Of a stretch of DNA of 64,000 bases, positions 29,626 through 38,833 are shown piece after piece (position 1 is the stretch's first letter; each line of letters begins with the position of its first letter). Below the pieces are notes generated by a model. The model was not told where the DNA came from. It worked only from the letters and a program-made list of their open reading frames with translations, and did not search any database. Position numbers and translations under genes: made by a program. Location: contig NZ_OBQI01000003.1 in assembly GCF_900221005.1 (NCBI RefSeq), forward strand, positions 1-64,000, given 5' to 3'. This stretch comes from Blastococcus aggregatus (GTDB taxonomy: Bacteria; Actinomycetota; Actinomycetes; Mycobacteriales; Geodermatophilaceae).

Positions 29626-30459
29626 GTGACCGAGGCGCCGCAGACCGCGCGTTTCACCGTCAAGCTGACCAACTTCGAGGGGCCGTTCGACCTCCTGCTG
29701 CAGCTGATCGGCAAGCACAAGCTCGACGTCACCGAGATCGCGCTGTCGAAGGTCACCGACGAGTTCATCGCCCACCTGCGCGCGCTCGGCGGGGAGCTCG
29801 ACCTCGACCAGGCCAGCGAGTTCCTCGTCGTCGCCTCCACGCTGCTCGACCTCAAGGCCGCCCGGCTGCTGCCGGCCGCCGACGTCGACGACGAGGACGA
29901 CCTCGAGCTGCTCGAGGCCCGGGACCTGCTCTTCGCCCGGCTCCTGCAGTACAAGGCCTACAAGCTTGCCGCGGCCTTCCTGCGCGAGCGGGAGGCCGAC
30001 GCGTCCCGCCGGTTCCCCCGCGCGGTGGCCCTCGAGGCGCGCTTCGCCGACCTCGTGCCCGAGGTGCGCCTGGACGTCACCCCCGAGCAGTTCGCCGCCC
30101 TCGCCGCGCGGGCCCTGGCACCGAAGCCGGTGGAGACGGTCGGCGTCGCGCACCTGCACGCCCCGGCGGTCAGCGTGAGCGAGCAGCTGATGGTCGTCCG
30201 CGACCACCTGGCCCGCGCCGGCACCGTCTCCTTCCGCGCGCTGACCGCCGACTGCTCGCACACCCTCGAGGTCGTCGCCCGGTTCCTCGCGCTGCTCGAG
30301 CTCTACCGGCAGCAGCGGGTGACCTTCGAGCAGCTGACGCCGCTCGGTGACCTGCACGTCCGCTGGACCGGGCGGGAGGCCTCCGGCGAGGCGGTCGACG
30401 TGGACGGCGCGCTGCCCGGCCCCGGCACCCCCGACGACCTCGACGAGGAGTACTCGTGA
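29626..30459 (+). CDS. scpA: Segregation and condensation protein A
   Basis: 277 residues with the kleisin N-terminal signature FTVKLTNFEGPFDLLLQLIG and the D-V-T-E-I-ALSKVTDEF helix, ASEFLVVASTLLDLKAARLL, a central variable region, and a C-terminal winged helix (VSFRALTADCSHTLEVVARF, then LALLELYRQQRVTFEQ). ScpA bridges the SMC heads with ScpB in chromosome condensation. It overlaps scpB by 4 bases. Confidence 0.95.
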   Translation: MTEAPQTARFTVKLTNFEGPFDLLLQLIGKHKLDVTEIALSKVTDEFIAHLRALGGELDLDQASEFLVVASTLLDLKAARLLPAADVDDEDDLELLEARDLLFARLLQYKAYKLAAAFLREREADASRRFPRAVALEARFADLVPEVRLDVTPEQFAALAARALAPKPVETVGVAHLHAPAVSVSEQLMVVRDHLARAGTVSFRALTADCSHTLEVVARFLALLELYRQQRVTFEQLTPLGDLHVRWTGREASGEAVDVDGALPGPGTPDDLDEEYS

Positions 30460-31322
30460 CCAGCGACGACGACCGGCCCGGCGACCCAGGCCCGCGCGAC
30501 GAGCCCGCCCCCATCTCCTGGGAGGCGCTGGCCGCCGAGCTCGCGGCGACCCGCGAGGTGGCCGCGAGTCGCGGCGAGGACGACCCCGCCGCGTGGGACG
30601 CCGTCGCCGCGGAGCTGGCCGCCCGCGTCTCGGACCTGCCGGTCGAGGAGCCGGAGGTCGCGCCCGTCCCGCTGGAGGACGACGGGGACACCCCGGCCAC
30701 GGCGCCCGCCCCGGAACCCGAACCCGAAACCGGAGCCGAACCCGAGCAGGTGCCCGAGGCGCTGGAGCTGCTCGACCCGGACGAGCTGCGGGGCGGGCTG
30801 GAGGCGCTGCTGTTCGTCATGGACGACCCGGTCGACGAGGTCACCCTCGCCGGGGCGCTGCGCTGCGACCTGATCCAGCTCCGCACCGGGCTGGCCGAGC
30901 TCGCCGCGGGCTACGACGCGCGCTCGGCCGGGATCACGCTGCGCCGGGTGGGGGAGGGGTGGCGGCTCTACACCCGCGAGGAGCACGCCGGCGTCGTCGA
31001 GCGGTTCCTCGTGGACGGCCAGCGCAGCCGGCTCACCCAGGCCGCGCTGGAGACCCTCGCCGTCATCGCCTACCGGCAGCCGGTGACCCGTGCCCGGGTG
31101 GCCGCCATCCGCGGGGTCGGCGTCGACGGCGTGATGCGCACGCTGATCAGCCGCGGGCTGGTCTCCGAGGTGGGCAGCGACCCCGACAGCGGGGGAGGGC
31201 TGTACGCCACGACGCCGCTGTTCCTGGAACGGCTCGGGCTCACCAGCCTCGCGGACCTGCCCGAACTGGCCCCGCTGCTGCCGGAGACCTCCACCGTCCT
31301 CGACGAGCACCCCGACAGCTGA
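30456..31322 (+). CDS. scpB: Segregation and condensation protein B
   Basis: 288 residues. An acidic, disordered N-terminus of about 105 residues is longer than in most ScpB proteins. The two winged-helix domains follow: LRGGLEALLFVMDDPVDEVT and AALETLAVIAYRQPVTRARV, then AIRGVGVDGVMRTLISRGLV. It partners ScpA and SMC. GAGGAG lies 5 bases before the GTG. A 72-base gap follows before rluB. Confidence 0.93.
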   Translation: MTSDDDRPGDPGPRDEPAPISWEALAAELAATREVAASRGEDDPAAWDAVAAELAARVSDLPVEEPEVAPVPLEDDGDTPATAPAPEPEPETGAEPEQVPEALELLDPDELRGGLEALLFVMDDPVDEVTLAGALRCDLIQLRTGLAELAAGYDARSAGITLRRVGEGWRLYTREEHAGVVERFLVDGQRSRLTQAALETLAVIAYRQPVTRARVAAIRGVGVDGVMRTLISRGLVSEVGSDPDSGGGLYATTPLFLERLGLTSLADLPELAPLLPETSTVLDEHPDS

Positions 31323-31394
31323 GCCACCCCCGCGCGAGGGAGCCGTCGGCCGGGTGGCGGTCGCCGGGCCCGCGAGGTGGGAGACTGGGCGGTG

Positions 31395-32255
31395 ATGAGC
31401 GCTGCGACCCCGAACGACGAGACCCCGAACGATGACGTCCCCATCTCCGCAGGCGAGGGCTGGTCCGAGGACATGGAGCTGGCTCCTGTCCACCCCGGCG
31501 ACCGCGCGCCCGAGGGCGACGGCGACGACCGCGAGGGGGAGCGGCTGCAGAAGGTCCTGGCCCGTGCCGGGGTCGGCAGCCGGCGGGTCAGCGAGGACAT
31601 GATCGACGCGGGCCGGATCAGCGTGAACGGCGCCGTCGTCACGGTGCAGGGCATGCGGGTGGATCCGACGCGCGACAAGATCGCCGTGGACGGCGTCCGC
31701 GTCGAGATCCGCGACGACCGGGTCACCTACGCGATGAACAAGCCGCCGGGCGTGCTGACCGCGATGAGCGACGACCGCAACCGCCCGACCGTCGGCGACA
31801 TGGTGGGCGACCTGGCCCCCGGCCTGGTGCACGTCGGCCGGCTGGACCAGGACACCGAGGGCCTGCTGCTGCTCACCACCGACGGCGAGCTGGCCCACCG
31901 GCTGGCCCACCCGTCCTACGGCGTCCAGAAGACCTACCTGGCCCAGGTGTCGGGCTCGGTGCCCCGTGACATGGCCAAGCGGCTGCGCGGCGGCATCGAC
32001 CTCGACGACGGCCCGGTCAAGGTCGACTCGTTCCGCGTCGTCGACACCCACGCCGGCCAGTCGGTGGTCGAGGTCGTGCTGCACGAGGGCCGCAAGCACA
32101 TCGTCCGCCGGCTGCTGGCCGAGGTCGGGCTGCCGGTGTCCCGGCTGACCCGAACCGCCGTCGGGCCGATCGAGCTGCGCGCGATGCGCTCCGGCACGAT
32201 CCGCAAGCTCAGCCGGCAGGAGCTCGGCACCCTCTCGGAGCTCGTCGGGCTGTAG
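31395..32255 (+). CDS. rluB: 23S rRNA pseudouridine synthase RluB-type
   Basis: 286 residues. An acidic leader is followed by an S4 domain (GERLQKVLARAGVGSRRVSE) and the RsuA/RluB catalytic domain with the active-site Asp in VHVGRLDQDTEGLLLLTTDG. LHEGRKHIVRRLLAEVGLPV is the other family signature. It isomerises a uridine in 23S rRNA helix 89. The start could be GTG 31377, GTG 31392 or ATG 31395. GAGACT about 8-10 bases before 31395 supports the later ones. Confidence 0.92.
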   Translation: MSAATPNDETPNDDVPISAGEGWSEDMELAPVHPGDRAPEGDGDDREGERLQKVLARAGVGSRRVSEDMIDAGRISVNGAVVTVQGMRVDPTRDKIAVDGVRVEIRDDRVTYAMNKPPGVLTAMSDDRNRPTVGDMVGDLAPGLVHVGRLDQDTEGLLLLTTDGELAHRLAHPSYGVQKTYLAQVSGSVPRDMAKRLRGGIDLDDGPVKVDSFRVVDTHAGQSVVEVVLHEGRKHIVRRLLAEVGLPVSRLTRTAVGPIELRAMRSGTIRKLSRQELGTLSELVGL

Positions 32256-32303
32256 GTCCCGGGCGGGGAGCGGCGTTCCGGGGGACCGGTGGCGGAGGCT
32301 CCC

Positions 32304-32309
32304 TAGACT
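32304..32309 (+). promoter_or_regulatory. -10 element upstream of aroH
   Basis: TAGACT, with a predicted transcript start near 32316 and a leader of about 55 bases containing AGGAG (32361-32365) before the aroH ATG. The -35 region is weak (GGGGAC). Confidence 0.5.
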
Positions 32310-32370
32310 CGATCGAGGCCCCCGGCGATCCGGGCGCCGGTGCAGCGCAGAGAACGAACGAGGAGTGTGC

Positions 32371-32733
32371 ATGGCCGTCCGAGCCATCCGGGGCGCGACG
32401 CAGGTCGAGGCCGACGACCGGGAGCAGGTGCTCGAGGCAACCCGCGAGCTGGTGAGCACCGTGCTCGAGCGCAACGCGCTGGAGCACGACGACGTCATCA
32501 GCATCGTGTTCACCGCCACGCCCGACCTGGTCTCGGAGTTCCCGGCGCTGGCCGCGCGCGAGCTGGGCATGGGTGACGTGCCGCTGATGTGCGCCACCGA
32601 GATCGCCGTCCCGCACGCCCTGCCGCGGGTGCTGCGGTTGATGGCGCACGTGGAGACCCCGCGGCCGCGCTCGGAGATCCAGCACGTCTACCTGCGCGGT
32701 GCCGCCGCGCTGCGCCGGGACATCGCCCAGTGA
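32371..32733 (+). CDS. aroH: Monofunctional chorismate mutase, AroH class
   Basis: 120 residues, as in Bacillus AroH. Arg7 in AVRAIRGATQVEADD, VFTATPDLVSEFPALAAREL, the substrate-binding Glu in MCATEIAVPHALPRVLRLM, and HVYLRGAAALRRD near the C-terminus fit this class. It converts chorismate to prephenate for Phe/Tyr synthesis and forms a pseudo-alpha/beta trimer. It overlaps cmk by 4 bases, so translation is coupled. This pairing is metabolically unrelated but common in actinobacteria. Confidence 0.93.
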   Translation: MAVRAIRGATQVEADDREQVLEATRELVSTVLERNALEHDDVISIVFTATPDLVSEFPALAARELGMGDVPLMCATEIAVPHALPRVLRLMAHVETPRPRSEIQHVYLRGAAALRRDIAQ

Positions 32734-33443
32734 CCGACCCGACGCCCGAGCAGCACCCGTTCCGGGGCGCGGTGACCCTCGACGGGCCGTCGGGCACCGG
32801 CAAGTCCAGCGTCGGCCGGGGGGTCGCCGCCCGGCTGGGCGCGTCCTACCTGGACACCGGGGCGATGTACCGCGCGGCCACGGTCGCCGTCCTGGACGCC
32901 GGGATCGACCCCGGCGACGCCGAGGCCGTCGCCCGGACCGTGGCCGCCGCCCGCATCGAGGTGGGCACCGAGGCCGGGACGGAGCGCGTGGAGGTCGACG
33001 GCGCCGACGTCGCCGTCCGCATCCGGAGCGCCGAGGTCACCCGGGCGGTGTCCGCGGTCTCCGCGGTGCCGGCCGTGCGCCGGCAGCTGGTCGCCCAGCA
33101 GCGCGACCTCGTGGGGGCGGCCGACGCCGTCGTCGTCGAGGGGCGCGACATCGGCACGGTCGTCCTGCCCGACGCGACGCTGAAGGTCTACCTGACCGCG
33201 GCGCCCGAGGTCCGCGCCCAGCGCCGGGCCGGGCAGCTCGGCCTCACCGAGGCCGCACAGATCGACGACCTGGCCGCGGATCTGCGCCGCCGGGACCAGT
33301 ACGACAGCAGCCGGGCGGACAGCCCGCTGCGACCGGCCGCGGACGCCGTGGTCGTGGACAGCAGTGAGCTGAGCCAGCAGGCCGTGGTGGACCGCATCGT
33401 GGCGCTGGCTCAGGCCGCGCTGGTGACAGGGGACCGAACGTGA
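32730..33443 (+). CDS. cmk: Cytidylate kinase
   Basis: 237 residues. P-loop [54 protein letters not shown], then [15 protein letters not shown] of the lid region: all family signatures in the usual order. It phosphorylates CMP/dCMP. It is coupled by GTGA overlaps to aroH upstream and der downstream. Confidence 0.96.
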   Translation: MTDPTPEQHPFRGAVTLDGPSGTGKSSVGRGVAARLGASYLDTGAMYRAATVAVLDAGIDPGDAEAVARTVAAARIEVGTEAGTERVEVDGADVAVRIRSAEVTRAVSAVSAVPAVRRQLVAQQRDLVGAADAVVVEGRDIGTVVLPDATLKVYLTAAPEVRAQRRAGQLGLTEAAQIDDLAADLRRRDQYDSSRADSPLRPAADAVVVDSSELSQQAVVDRIVALAQAALVTGDRT

Positions 33444-34786
33444 CCGAGAAGCAGGACGGGCCGCTGCCCGTCGTCGCCATCGTGGGCCGCCCGAACGTGG
33501 GCAAGTCGACGCTGGTCAACCGCATCCTGGGCCGCCGCGCCGCGGTCGTGCAGGACGTCCCCGGGGTCACGCGGGACCGCATCTCCTACGAGGCCCTGTG
33601 GAACGGCAAGCGCTTCACCGTGATGGACACCGGCGGCTGGGACCCCAAGGCCGTCGGCATGGGCGCGTCGATCACCCGTCAGGCGCAGCTCGCCATGGAG
33701 ACCGCCGACGTCATCGTCCTCGTCGTCGACAGCCAGGTGGGCGCGACCGACACCGACCTCGCCGCGGCTCGCATCCTGCGGCGCAGTGACCGGCCGGTGA
33801 TCCTGGTCGCCAACAAGGTCGACGACGAGCGCAGCGAGGGCAACGTCCACGAGCTGTGGAGCCTGGGCATGGGGGAGCCGCAGCCGGTCAGCGCGCTGCA
33901 CGGGCGCTCCAGCGGTGACCTGCTCGACCTGATCCTGGACGCGATGCCCGAGGCCCCCCGCGAGCAGGAGCACGAGGAGGGCCCGCGCCGCGTGGCCCTC
34001 GTCGGCCGCCCGAACGTGGGCAAGTCCAGCCTGATCAACCGGCTGGCCAAGGAGGAGCGCTCGGTCGTCGACTCCGTCGCCGGGACGACGGTCGACCCGG
34101 TCGACTCGATCGTGACCCTCGGCGGCGAGGAGTGGAAGTTCGTCGACACGGCCGGGCTGCGCCGCAAGGTCAACACCGCCAGCGGCATGGAGTACTACGC
34201 CAGCCTGCGCACCGAGGCCGCGATCCAGGCCGCCGAGGTCGCCGTCGTCCTGCTGGCCGCCGACGAGGTCATCAGCGAGCAGGACCAGCGGGTCATCACC
34301 CAGGTCGTCGAGGCCGGCCGGGCCCTGGTGATCGCCTTCAACAAGTGGGACACCCTCGACGAGGACCGGCACGACCAGCTCGAGCGCGAGATCGAGCGCG
34401 ACCTGGCCCGCATCAAGTGGGCCACCCGGGTCAACATCTCCGCCACCACCGGCCGGGGCGTCGGCAAGCTCGCCGACCACCTGCGCTGGGCCCTGGCCTC
34501 GTGGGAGAAACGGGTGCCGACCGCCGAGCTGAACCAGTTCATCCGGGCGCTGGTGCAGGAGACCCCGCCGCCGGCGCGCGGCGGACGGGCGCCCAAGATC
34601 AAGTACGTGACGCAGGCCGACGTCCGCCCGCCGCGGTTCGTCGTCTTCTCCACCGGCTTCCTCGAGGCCGGCTACCGGCGGTTCCTCGAGCGCAAGCTGC
34701 GCGAGCAGTGGGGCTTCGCCGGCACGCCGATCGAGGTCTCGGTCAAGGTGCGCGAGGGCCGCGACCGGGACGCCAAGAAGAGCTGA
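33440..34786 (+). CDS. der: Ribosome biogenesis GTPase Der (EngA)
   Basis: 448 residues with two GTPase domains. The first has [19 protein letters not shown] and NKVD. The second has [21 protein letters not shown] and NKWD. A KH-like C-terminal domain ([20 protein letters not shown]) follows. It is needed for 50S subunit assembly. It ends just before a 20-bp bidirectional terminator. Confidence 0.97.
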   Translation: MTEKQDGPLPVVAIVGRPNVGKSTLVNRILGRRAAVVQDVPGVTRDRISYEALWNGKRFTVMDTGGWDPKAVGMGASITRQAQLAMETADVIVLVVDSQVGATDTDLAAARILRRSDRPVILVANKVDDERSEGNVHELWSLGMGEPQPVSALHGRSSGDLLDLILDAMPEAPREQEHEEGPRRVALVGRPNVGKSSLINRLAKEERSVVDSVAGTTVDPVDSIVTLGGEEWKFVDTAGLRRKVNTASGMEYYASLRTEAAIQAAEVAVVLLAADEVISEQDQRVITQVVEAGRALVIAFNKWDTLDEDRHDQLEREIERDLARIKWATRVNISATTGRGVGKLADHLRWALASWEKRVPTAELNQFIRALVQETPPPARGGRAPKIKYVTQADVRPPRFVVFSTGFLEAGYRRFLERKLREQWGFAGTPIEVSVKVREGRDRDAKKS

Positions 34787-34797
34787 GTGGGGCAGAG

Positions 34798-34841
34798 CTG
34801 ACCGACGGGAGGGCCGGCGTACCGGCCCTCCCGTCGGTCAG
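34798..34841. terminator. Perfect 20-bp hairpin, bidirectional terminator
   Basis: CTGACCGACGGGAGGGCCGG pairs perfectly with its inverse CCGGCCCTCCCGTCGGTCAG around the loop CGTA. It sits between der (+) and the MMPL gene (-) and includes the MMPL stop codon in its right arm, so both transcripts can end here. Confidence 0.9.
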
Positions 34842-36991
34842 GTCCGCGGTCGGACGTCCTGAAGGGCGTCCTGCCGGGTGCGCGGCGACGGCACCCTGAC
34901 GTCCTCGCTGCCCCCGGTGCCCTCCGGCTCGTCGCGACGCTGCGCCAGCCGGCTGGGCCACCACATCCACCGGCCCACGTCGAGGGTGAGCGCGGTGACC
35001 AGCACCGACCGGACGACCAGGGTGTCCAGCAGCACGCCGAGCGCGACGGCGATGCCGAGCTGGGTGAGGAACGTCAGCGGCAGCGTGCCCAGCACCGCGA
35101 AGGTCGCCGCGAGCACCAGCCCGGCCGAGGTGATCACCCCGCCGGTGGCCGCGAGACCGATCAGCGCCGCCGGCCGGGTGCCGTGGTCGTGCGTCTCCTC
35201 CCGCACCCGGGTCATCAGGAAGATGTTGTAGTCGATGCCCAGGGCGACGAGGAAGACGAACACGAACAGCGGGAACGAGCTGTCCGTCGTCCCGACGCCC
35301 AGCGTCCAGTCGAAGATCAGTGCGCTGATGCCGAGCGCGGCGCCGTAGGAGACCACGACGGTCGCGATGAGGATCACCGGGGCGACGACCGCCCGGAGCA
35401 GCAGCCCGAGCACCAGCAGGACGACTCCCATGATCAGCGGGATGACCACCCGGTTGTCCCGCTGCGCGGCGTCCTGGACGTCGAGGTTGACGGCGGTGTT
35501 GCCGCCGACCAGCGCCTCGCCGTCCCCGACGTCGTCGAGCCCGGCGCGCAGCCGGTCGATGGTGTCGTAGGCGGCCTGGCTGTCCGCGCGGTCGGCCAGG
35601 GTCGCCTCGACGAGCGCGGCATCCCCGGTGACCTCCGGTTCGGCGACGGCGCTGATGCCGTCGGTCGCCGCGACGGCGTCCGCGACCTCGTCGGCGTCCG
35701 CGGCGGTGGTGAGGACGTACACCGGGTTGCCGGCGGTCGCGGGGAAGTGCCGGGCGGCGACCTCCTCGCCGACGATGGACTCCGGCGTGCCGCGGAACCC
35801 GTCGGCCTGGGAGAGGCCCTTGGCGTCCAGGCCGAAGATCCCGATGCCGCCGACGAGGAGCAGCACGCTGGTGACCACCCACACGGCACGGGGCCGGGGT
35901 GCGATCAGGCCGCCGATGCGGGCCCACATCCCGGTCGCGCTCGGCTCGGGGCTGCCCAGAGCGGGCCGCACCGGCCAGAAGACCCAGCGGCCGCAGATGA
36001 CCAGCAGGGCGGGCAGCAGCGTCATCAGCACCACGAGGGTGACGGCGACGCCGATGGCGGCGACCGGGCCGAGCCCGGCCGTGGAGTTCATGTCGGCGAA
36101 GGCCAGGCACAGCATGCCGAGGACGACCGTGCCACCGCTGGCGAGCACGGCGGGCCCGGCCCGGTGGACGGCCTCGGTCATCGCCTCGTGCCGGTCGGCG
36201 TGCAGCCGCAGTTCCTCCCGGTAGCGGGCGACCAGCAGCAGCGCGTAGTCCGTGCCCGCGCCGATGACCAGCACGGTGAGGATGCTCGCGCTCTGCGCGT
36301 TGACGGTGAGGTCGGCGTGGCGGGCGAGCAGGTAGATCAGCGCCTGCGAGCAGAACAGCGCCACCACCGCGGAGAAGATCGGCAGGATCCACAGGATCGG
36401 ACTGCGGTAGGTGACCAGCAGGATCAGGATCACGACGCCCAGGGCGGCGAACAGCAGAGCGCCGTCGATGCCCTCGAACGCCTCCGAGGAGTCGGCGGCG
36501 TTGCCCGCCGGGCCGGTGATCCAGGACTCCAGGCCGTCGGGGGCGTCGGCGGCCTCGGCGCGCAGGTCGTCGACCAGCGGCGCGATCGCCTCCCACCCCT
36601 CGTCGCCCATGTTCAGCGGCACGACGAGCTGGACGGCCTCGCCGTCCTCCGAGCGGATCGGGCCGGTGATCTCGCCGTCGAGGTCCTCGAGCCGGCTGAA
36701 GGCGGCGGCGTCGGCCTCGACGGCGGCGAGGTCGGCATCGGTGAGTCCGCCGGTGCGCTCGTAGACGACCACCGCCTGGATGACGTCGGGGTCCGAGCCC
36801 AGCTCGGCCTGCAGCTCGATCGCGCGCGTGGACTCGGCGTCCGCGGGAAGCCACGAGGAGACCTCGTTGTCCTGCTCGTCGGTCAGGCCGCCGGCCAGCG
36901 GCCCCGAGGCCGCGGCGAGCACCAGCCAGAAGACGAGGACGACCCACTTGAAGCGGCGGTGGCTGACGCGCGACGCGAACGATCTGCCCAT
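34838..36991 (-). CDS. MMPL/RND-family membrane transporter
   Basis: 717 residues with about 12 membrane helices in the two-repeat RND layout, each repeat carrying a large extracytoplasmic loop (residues about 40-180 and 390-530). Family motifs are GAGTDYALLLVARYREEL in the first half and ALGIDYNIFLMTRVREE in the second. Members export lipids or drugs using the proton gradient. The size is close to the smaller, YdfJ-like actinobacterial MMPLs rather than the 950-residue mycobacterial MmpL3 type. GGAGGG 8 bases before the ATG at 36991 fixes the start; the ORF extends upstream without coding character. No mmpS or TetR lies beside it. Confidence 0.9.
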   Translation of the reverse strand: MGRSFASRVSHRRFKWVVLVFWLVLAAASGPLAGGLTDEQDNEVSSWLPADAESTRAIELQAELGSDPDVIQAVVVYERTGGLTDADLAAVEADAAAFSRLEDLDGEITGPIRSEDGEAVQLVVPLNMGDEGWEAIAPLVDDLRAEAADAPDGLESWITGPAGNAADSSEAFEGIDGALLFAALGVVILILLVTYRSPILWILPIFSAVVALFCSQALIYLLARHADLTVNAQSASILTVLVIGAGTDYALLLVARYREELRLHADRHEAMTEAVHRAGPAVLASGGTVVLGMLCLAFADMNSTAGLGPVAAIGVAVTLVVLMTLLPALLVICGRWVFWPVRPALGSPEPSATGMWARIGGLIAPRPRAVWVVTSVLLLVGGIGIFGLDAKGLSQADGFRGTPESIVGEEVAARHFPATAGNPVYVLTTAADADEVADAVAATDGISAVAEPEVTGDAALVEATLADRADSQAAYDTIDRLRAGLDDVGDGEALVGGNTAVNLDVQDAAQRDNRVVIPLIMGVVLLVLGLLLRAVVAPVILIATVVVSYGAALGISALIFDWTLGVGTTDSSFPLFVFVFLVALGIDYNIFLMTRVREETHDHGTRPAALIGLAATGGVITSAGLVLAATFAVLGTLPLTFLTQLGIAVALGVLLDTLVVRSVLVTALTLDVGRWMWWPSRLAQRRDEPEGTGGSEDVRVPSPRTRQDALQDVRPRT

Positions 36992-37148
36992 GACGGAGTC
37001 CCTCCGGCACCTCGGTGCCCTGGTCGAGGAGGACGGCGACGGCCCGTTGCGGAGAGGTTGGCACCGTCGTCGTCGGGTGTCACCGGGTTTGACGCCGTGG
37101 GCTCCCGGAACTGAGCGGGGGGCCGCCGGACGGCGGGTGGTGGTGCGG

Positions 37149-37154
37149 TAATCT
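37149..37154 (+). promoter_or_regulatory. Possible -10 for the tRNA gene
   Basis: TAATCT about 52 bases before the mature tRNA 5' end. The -35 region is GC-rich and unclear. The rest of 36992-37206 shows no gene. Confidence 0.4.
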
Positions 37155-37206
37155 TCCGGGGCGGTCGTCGCGCGCCCGGGTTCGTTCCCGGGAAGCGGAA
37201 GGCGCG

Positions 37207-37280
37207 CGGGCTGTAGCGCAGCTTGGTAGCGCACCTGACTGGGGGTCAGGGGGTCGCAGGTTCAAATCCTGTCAGCCCGA
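37207..37280 (+). tRNA. tRNA-Pro (anticodon GGG)
   Basis: Acceptor CGGGCTG/CAGCCCG with discriminator A, D-arm GCGC-AGCTTGGTA-GCGC, anticodon stem CCTGA/TCAGG with loop CTGGGGG (anticodon GGG), and T-arm with GGTTCAAATCC. CCA is not encoded. It reads CCC and, with wobble, CCU codons. Confidence 0.97.
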
Positions 37281-37297
37281 CAGAAGGTACGTGCTGG

Positions 37298-37335
37298 TCA
37301 GGGGTCGGTTCCGGGAGACCGGGAGCGGCCCCTGA
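37298..37335 (+). terminator. Hairpin after tRNA-Pro
   Basis: TCAGGGGTCG pairs with CGGCCCCTGA (one G-T pair), with a further inner stem, 18 bases after the tRNA. There is no long T-tract. Confidence 0.55.
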
Positions 37336-37378
37336 GTCGTTCGCAGGGCGCCAGTTGTCCGCAGCCGCCCGGGACCGG

Positions 37379-38833
37379 TCAGGCGCTGGTGAGCCCGAGC
37401 TGACCGAGCGCCGGGTCGGACGACTCCTGCGGAGTGGTGGGGCCGGCCAGCAGGAGCCGGTTGTCCATCAGCTGCATCGACAGCGGCCGCATGCCGAGCC
37501 GCGTCATCACCGAGACGCCGGCGGTCTCGTCGCAGCCGTTCAGGACGACCGCGGTGCGGTCCTCGCTCTGCACGACCTCGTCGGTCGCCCGCAGCTGAGC
37601 CGACAGCCCGGTCGCCCGGCGCGGGACGACGGCCATGACGGCGATGTCGGAACGGGCCTCCCGCCGTTCCGCCGAGAGGCCGTCGGCGACGGCCGTCATG
37701 CGGGCCATCTCCGCGCGGAGGACGCCGGCGAGGAGGTCGGCGCTGCGGTCCCAGGAGAAGCACCCGGCCCACGCCCGGCAGGTCTCGGCGATCTGCCCGG
37801 CCCGCACCGGGTCGGCCAGGCGGCGCAGGGCGCCGGTCAGGGCCGCACCGAGCCGCCCCGGCTCGTCCACCAGCCATCCGGTCTCGCCGTCGAGGACCGA
37901 GTCCCGGACACCCGGCACGCGCAGGGCCAGGCACGGCACCCCCCGGGCGGCCGCCTCGAGGACCGAGGAGCCCCAGCCCTCCGCCTGCGAGGTGGAGGTC
38001 GTCAGCCAGGCCCGCGAGAGGAGCTCGTCACGGACGTCGTCGGAGGCGCGCCCGTGGAAGGCCACCGTCGCCTGCATGCCCAGCTCGTCGACGAGGCTCC
38101 GCAGCCGGGCTCCGTCCGGCCCGTCGCCGACGATGTCGACGCGCAGGGCCGGGATCGCCTCCGCCACCGTGCGCAGGTGGCCGAGGAGCAGGTCGATGCG
38201 CTTGTGCGGCACGAGCCGGCTCACCAGCGTGATGGTCGGCTCGGCGGCGCGCCGGTTGCGCTCCGGCGGTGGCACCACGGTCCCGTTCGGGACGACGTGG
38301 ATCGGTCCGCGGAATCCCAGCCTGGCGCGCAGCTCGTGCCGGGTGGACGGCGAGACCGCGACGATCGGCCGATCCCGGTAGACGCGGCGCGCAGCGGGGC
38401 CCTCGAGCCACCGGCCCAGGGCGGCGAGGGGAGGGGAGAAGTGGGTGGAGAACTGGTCCTGGTGCACGTGGTGCACGAGCTGCACCACCGGCGTCCGCCG
38501 CCCGGCGAACAGCGGCGCGAAGAACGGCGTCCCGTTCTGGCAGTCCACGACGGCGTCGAAGTGCCCGCGGGCGCGGGCTCCGCGCGCGGCGGTGTGCGAG
38601 AAGACCGACAGCGCGTTCCCGGCCCGCAGGAAGTGGATCCCGTCCAGCCGCTCGTGCTCCGGTTGCCCCGGGACCGCGGAGGTCAGCCAGGTGACCTGGG
38701 CGCCGGCCTGCACCCAGCGGGTGCCGATCTCGTGCATGTACTGCTCGGCGCCGCCGGCCAGGGGGTGGCGGATGTCGCGCCAGTTGAGGACCAGGATCCG
38801 GGAGCCCCGCAGCAGCTCGGAGTGGCTCGTCAC
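37379..38833 (-). CDS. GT4-family glycosyltransferase
   Basis: 484 residues. RILVLNWRDIRHPLAGGAEQ is the N-terminal loop typical of GT4 enzymes. VVPNGTVVPPP, ITLVSRLVPHKRIDLLLGHL and AEGWGSSVLEAAARGVPCLA (donor-site E-x7-E) follow. After about residue 385 comes a C-terminal extension of roughly 90 residues not seen in minimal GT4 proteins. It is coupled by a 4-base overlap to the GT2 gene upstream, so the two probably act in one glycan pathway. The GTG at 38833 lies in that overlap. Confidence 0.88.
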   Translation of the reverse strand: MTSHSELLRGSRILVLNWRDIRHPLAGGAEQYMHEIGTRWVQAGAQVTWLTSAVPGQPEHERLDGIHFLRAGNALSVFSHTAARGARARGHFDAVVDCQNGTPFFAPLFAGRRTPVVQLVHHVHQDQFSTHFSPPLAALGRWLEGPAARRVYRDRPIVAVSPSTRHELRARLGFRGPIHVVPNGTVVPPPERNRRAAEPTITLVSRLVPHKRIDLLLGHLRTVAEAIPALRVDIVGDGPDGARLRSLVDELGMQATVAFHGRASDDVRDELLSRAWLTTSTSQAEGWGSSVLEAAARGVPCLALRVPGVRDSVLDGETGWLVDEPGRLGAALTGALRRLADPVRAGQIAETCRAWAGCFSWDRSADLLAGVLRAEMARMTAVADGLSAERREARSDIAVMAVVPRRATGLSAQLRATDEVVQSEDRTAVVLNGCDETAGVSVMTRLGMRPLSMQLMDNRLLLAGPTTPQESSDPALGQLGLTSA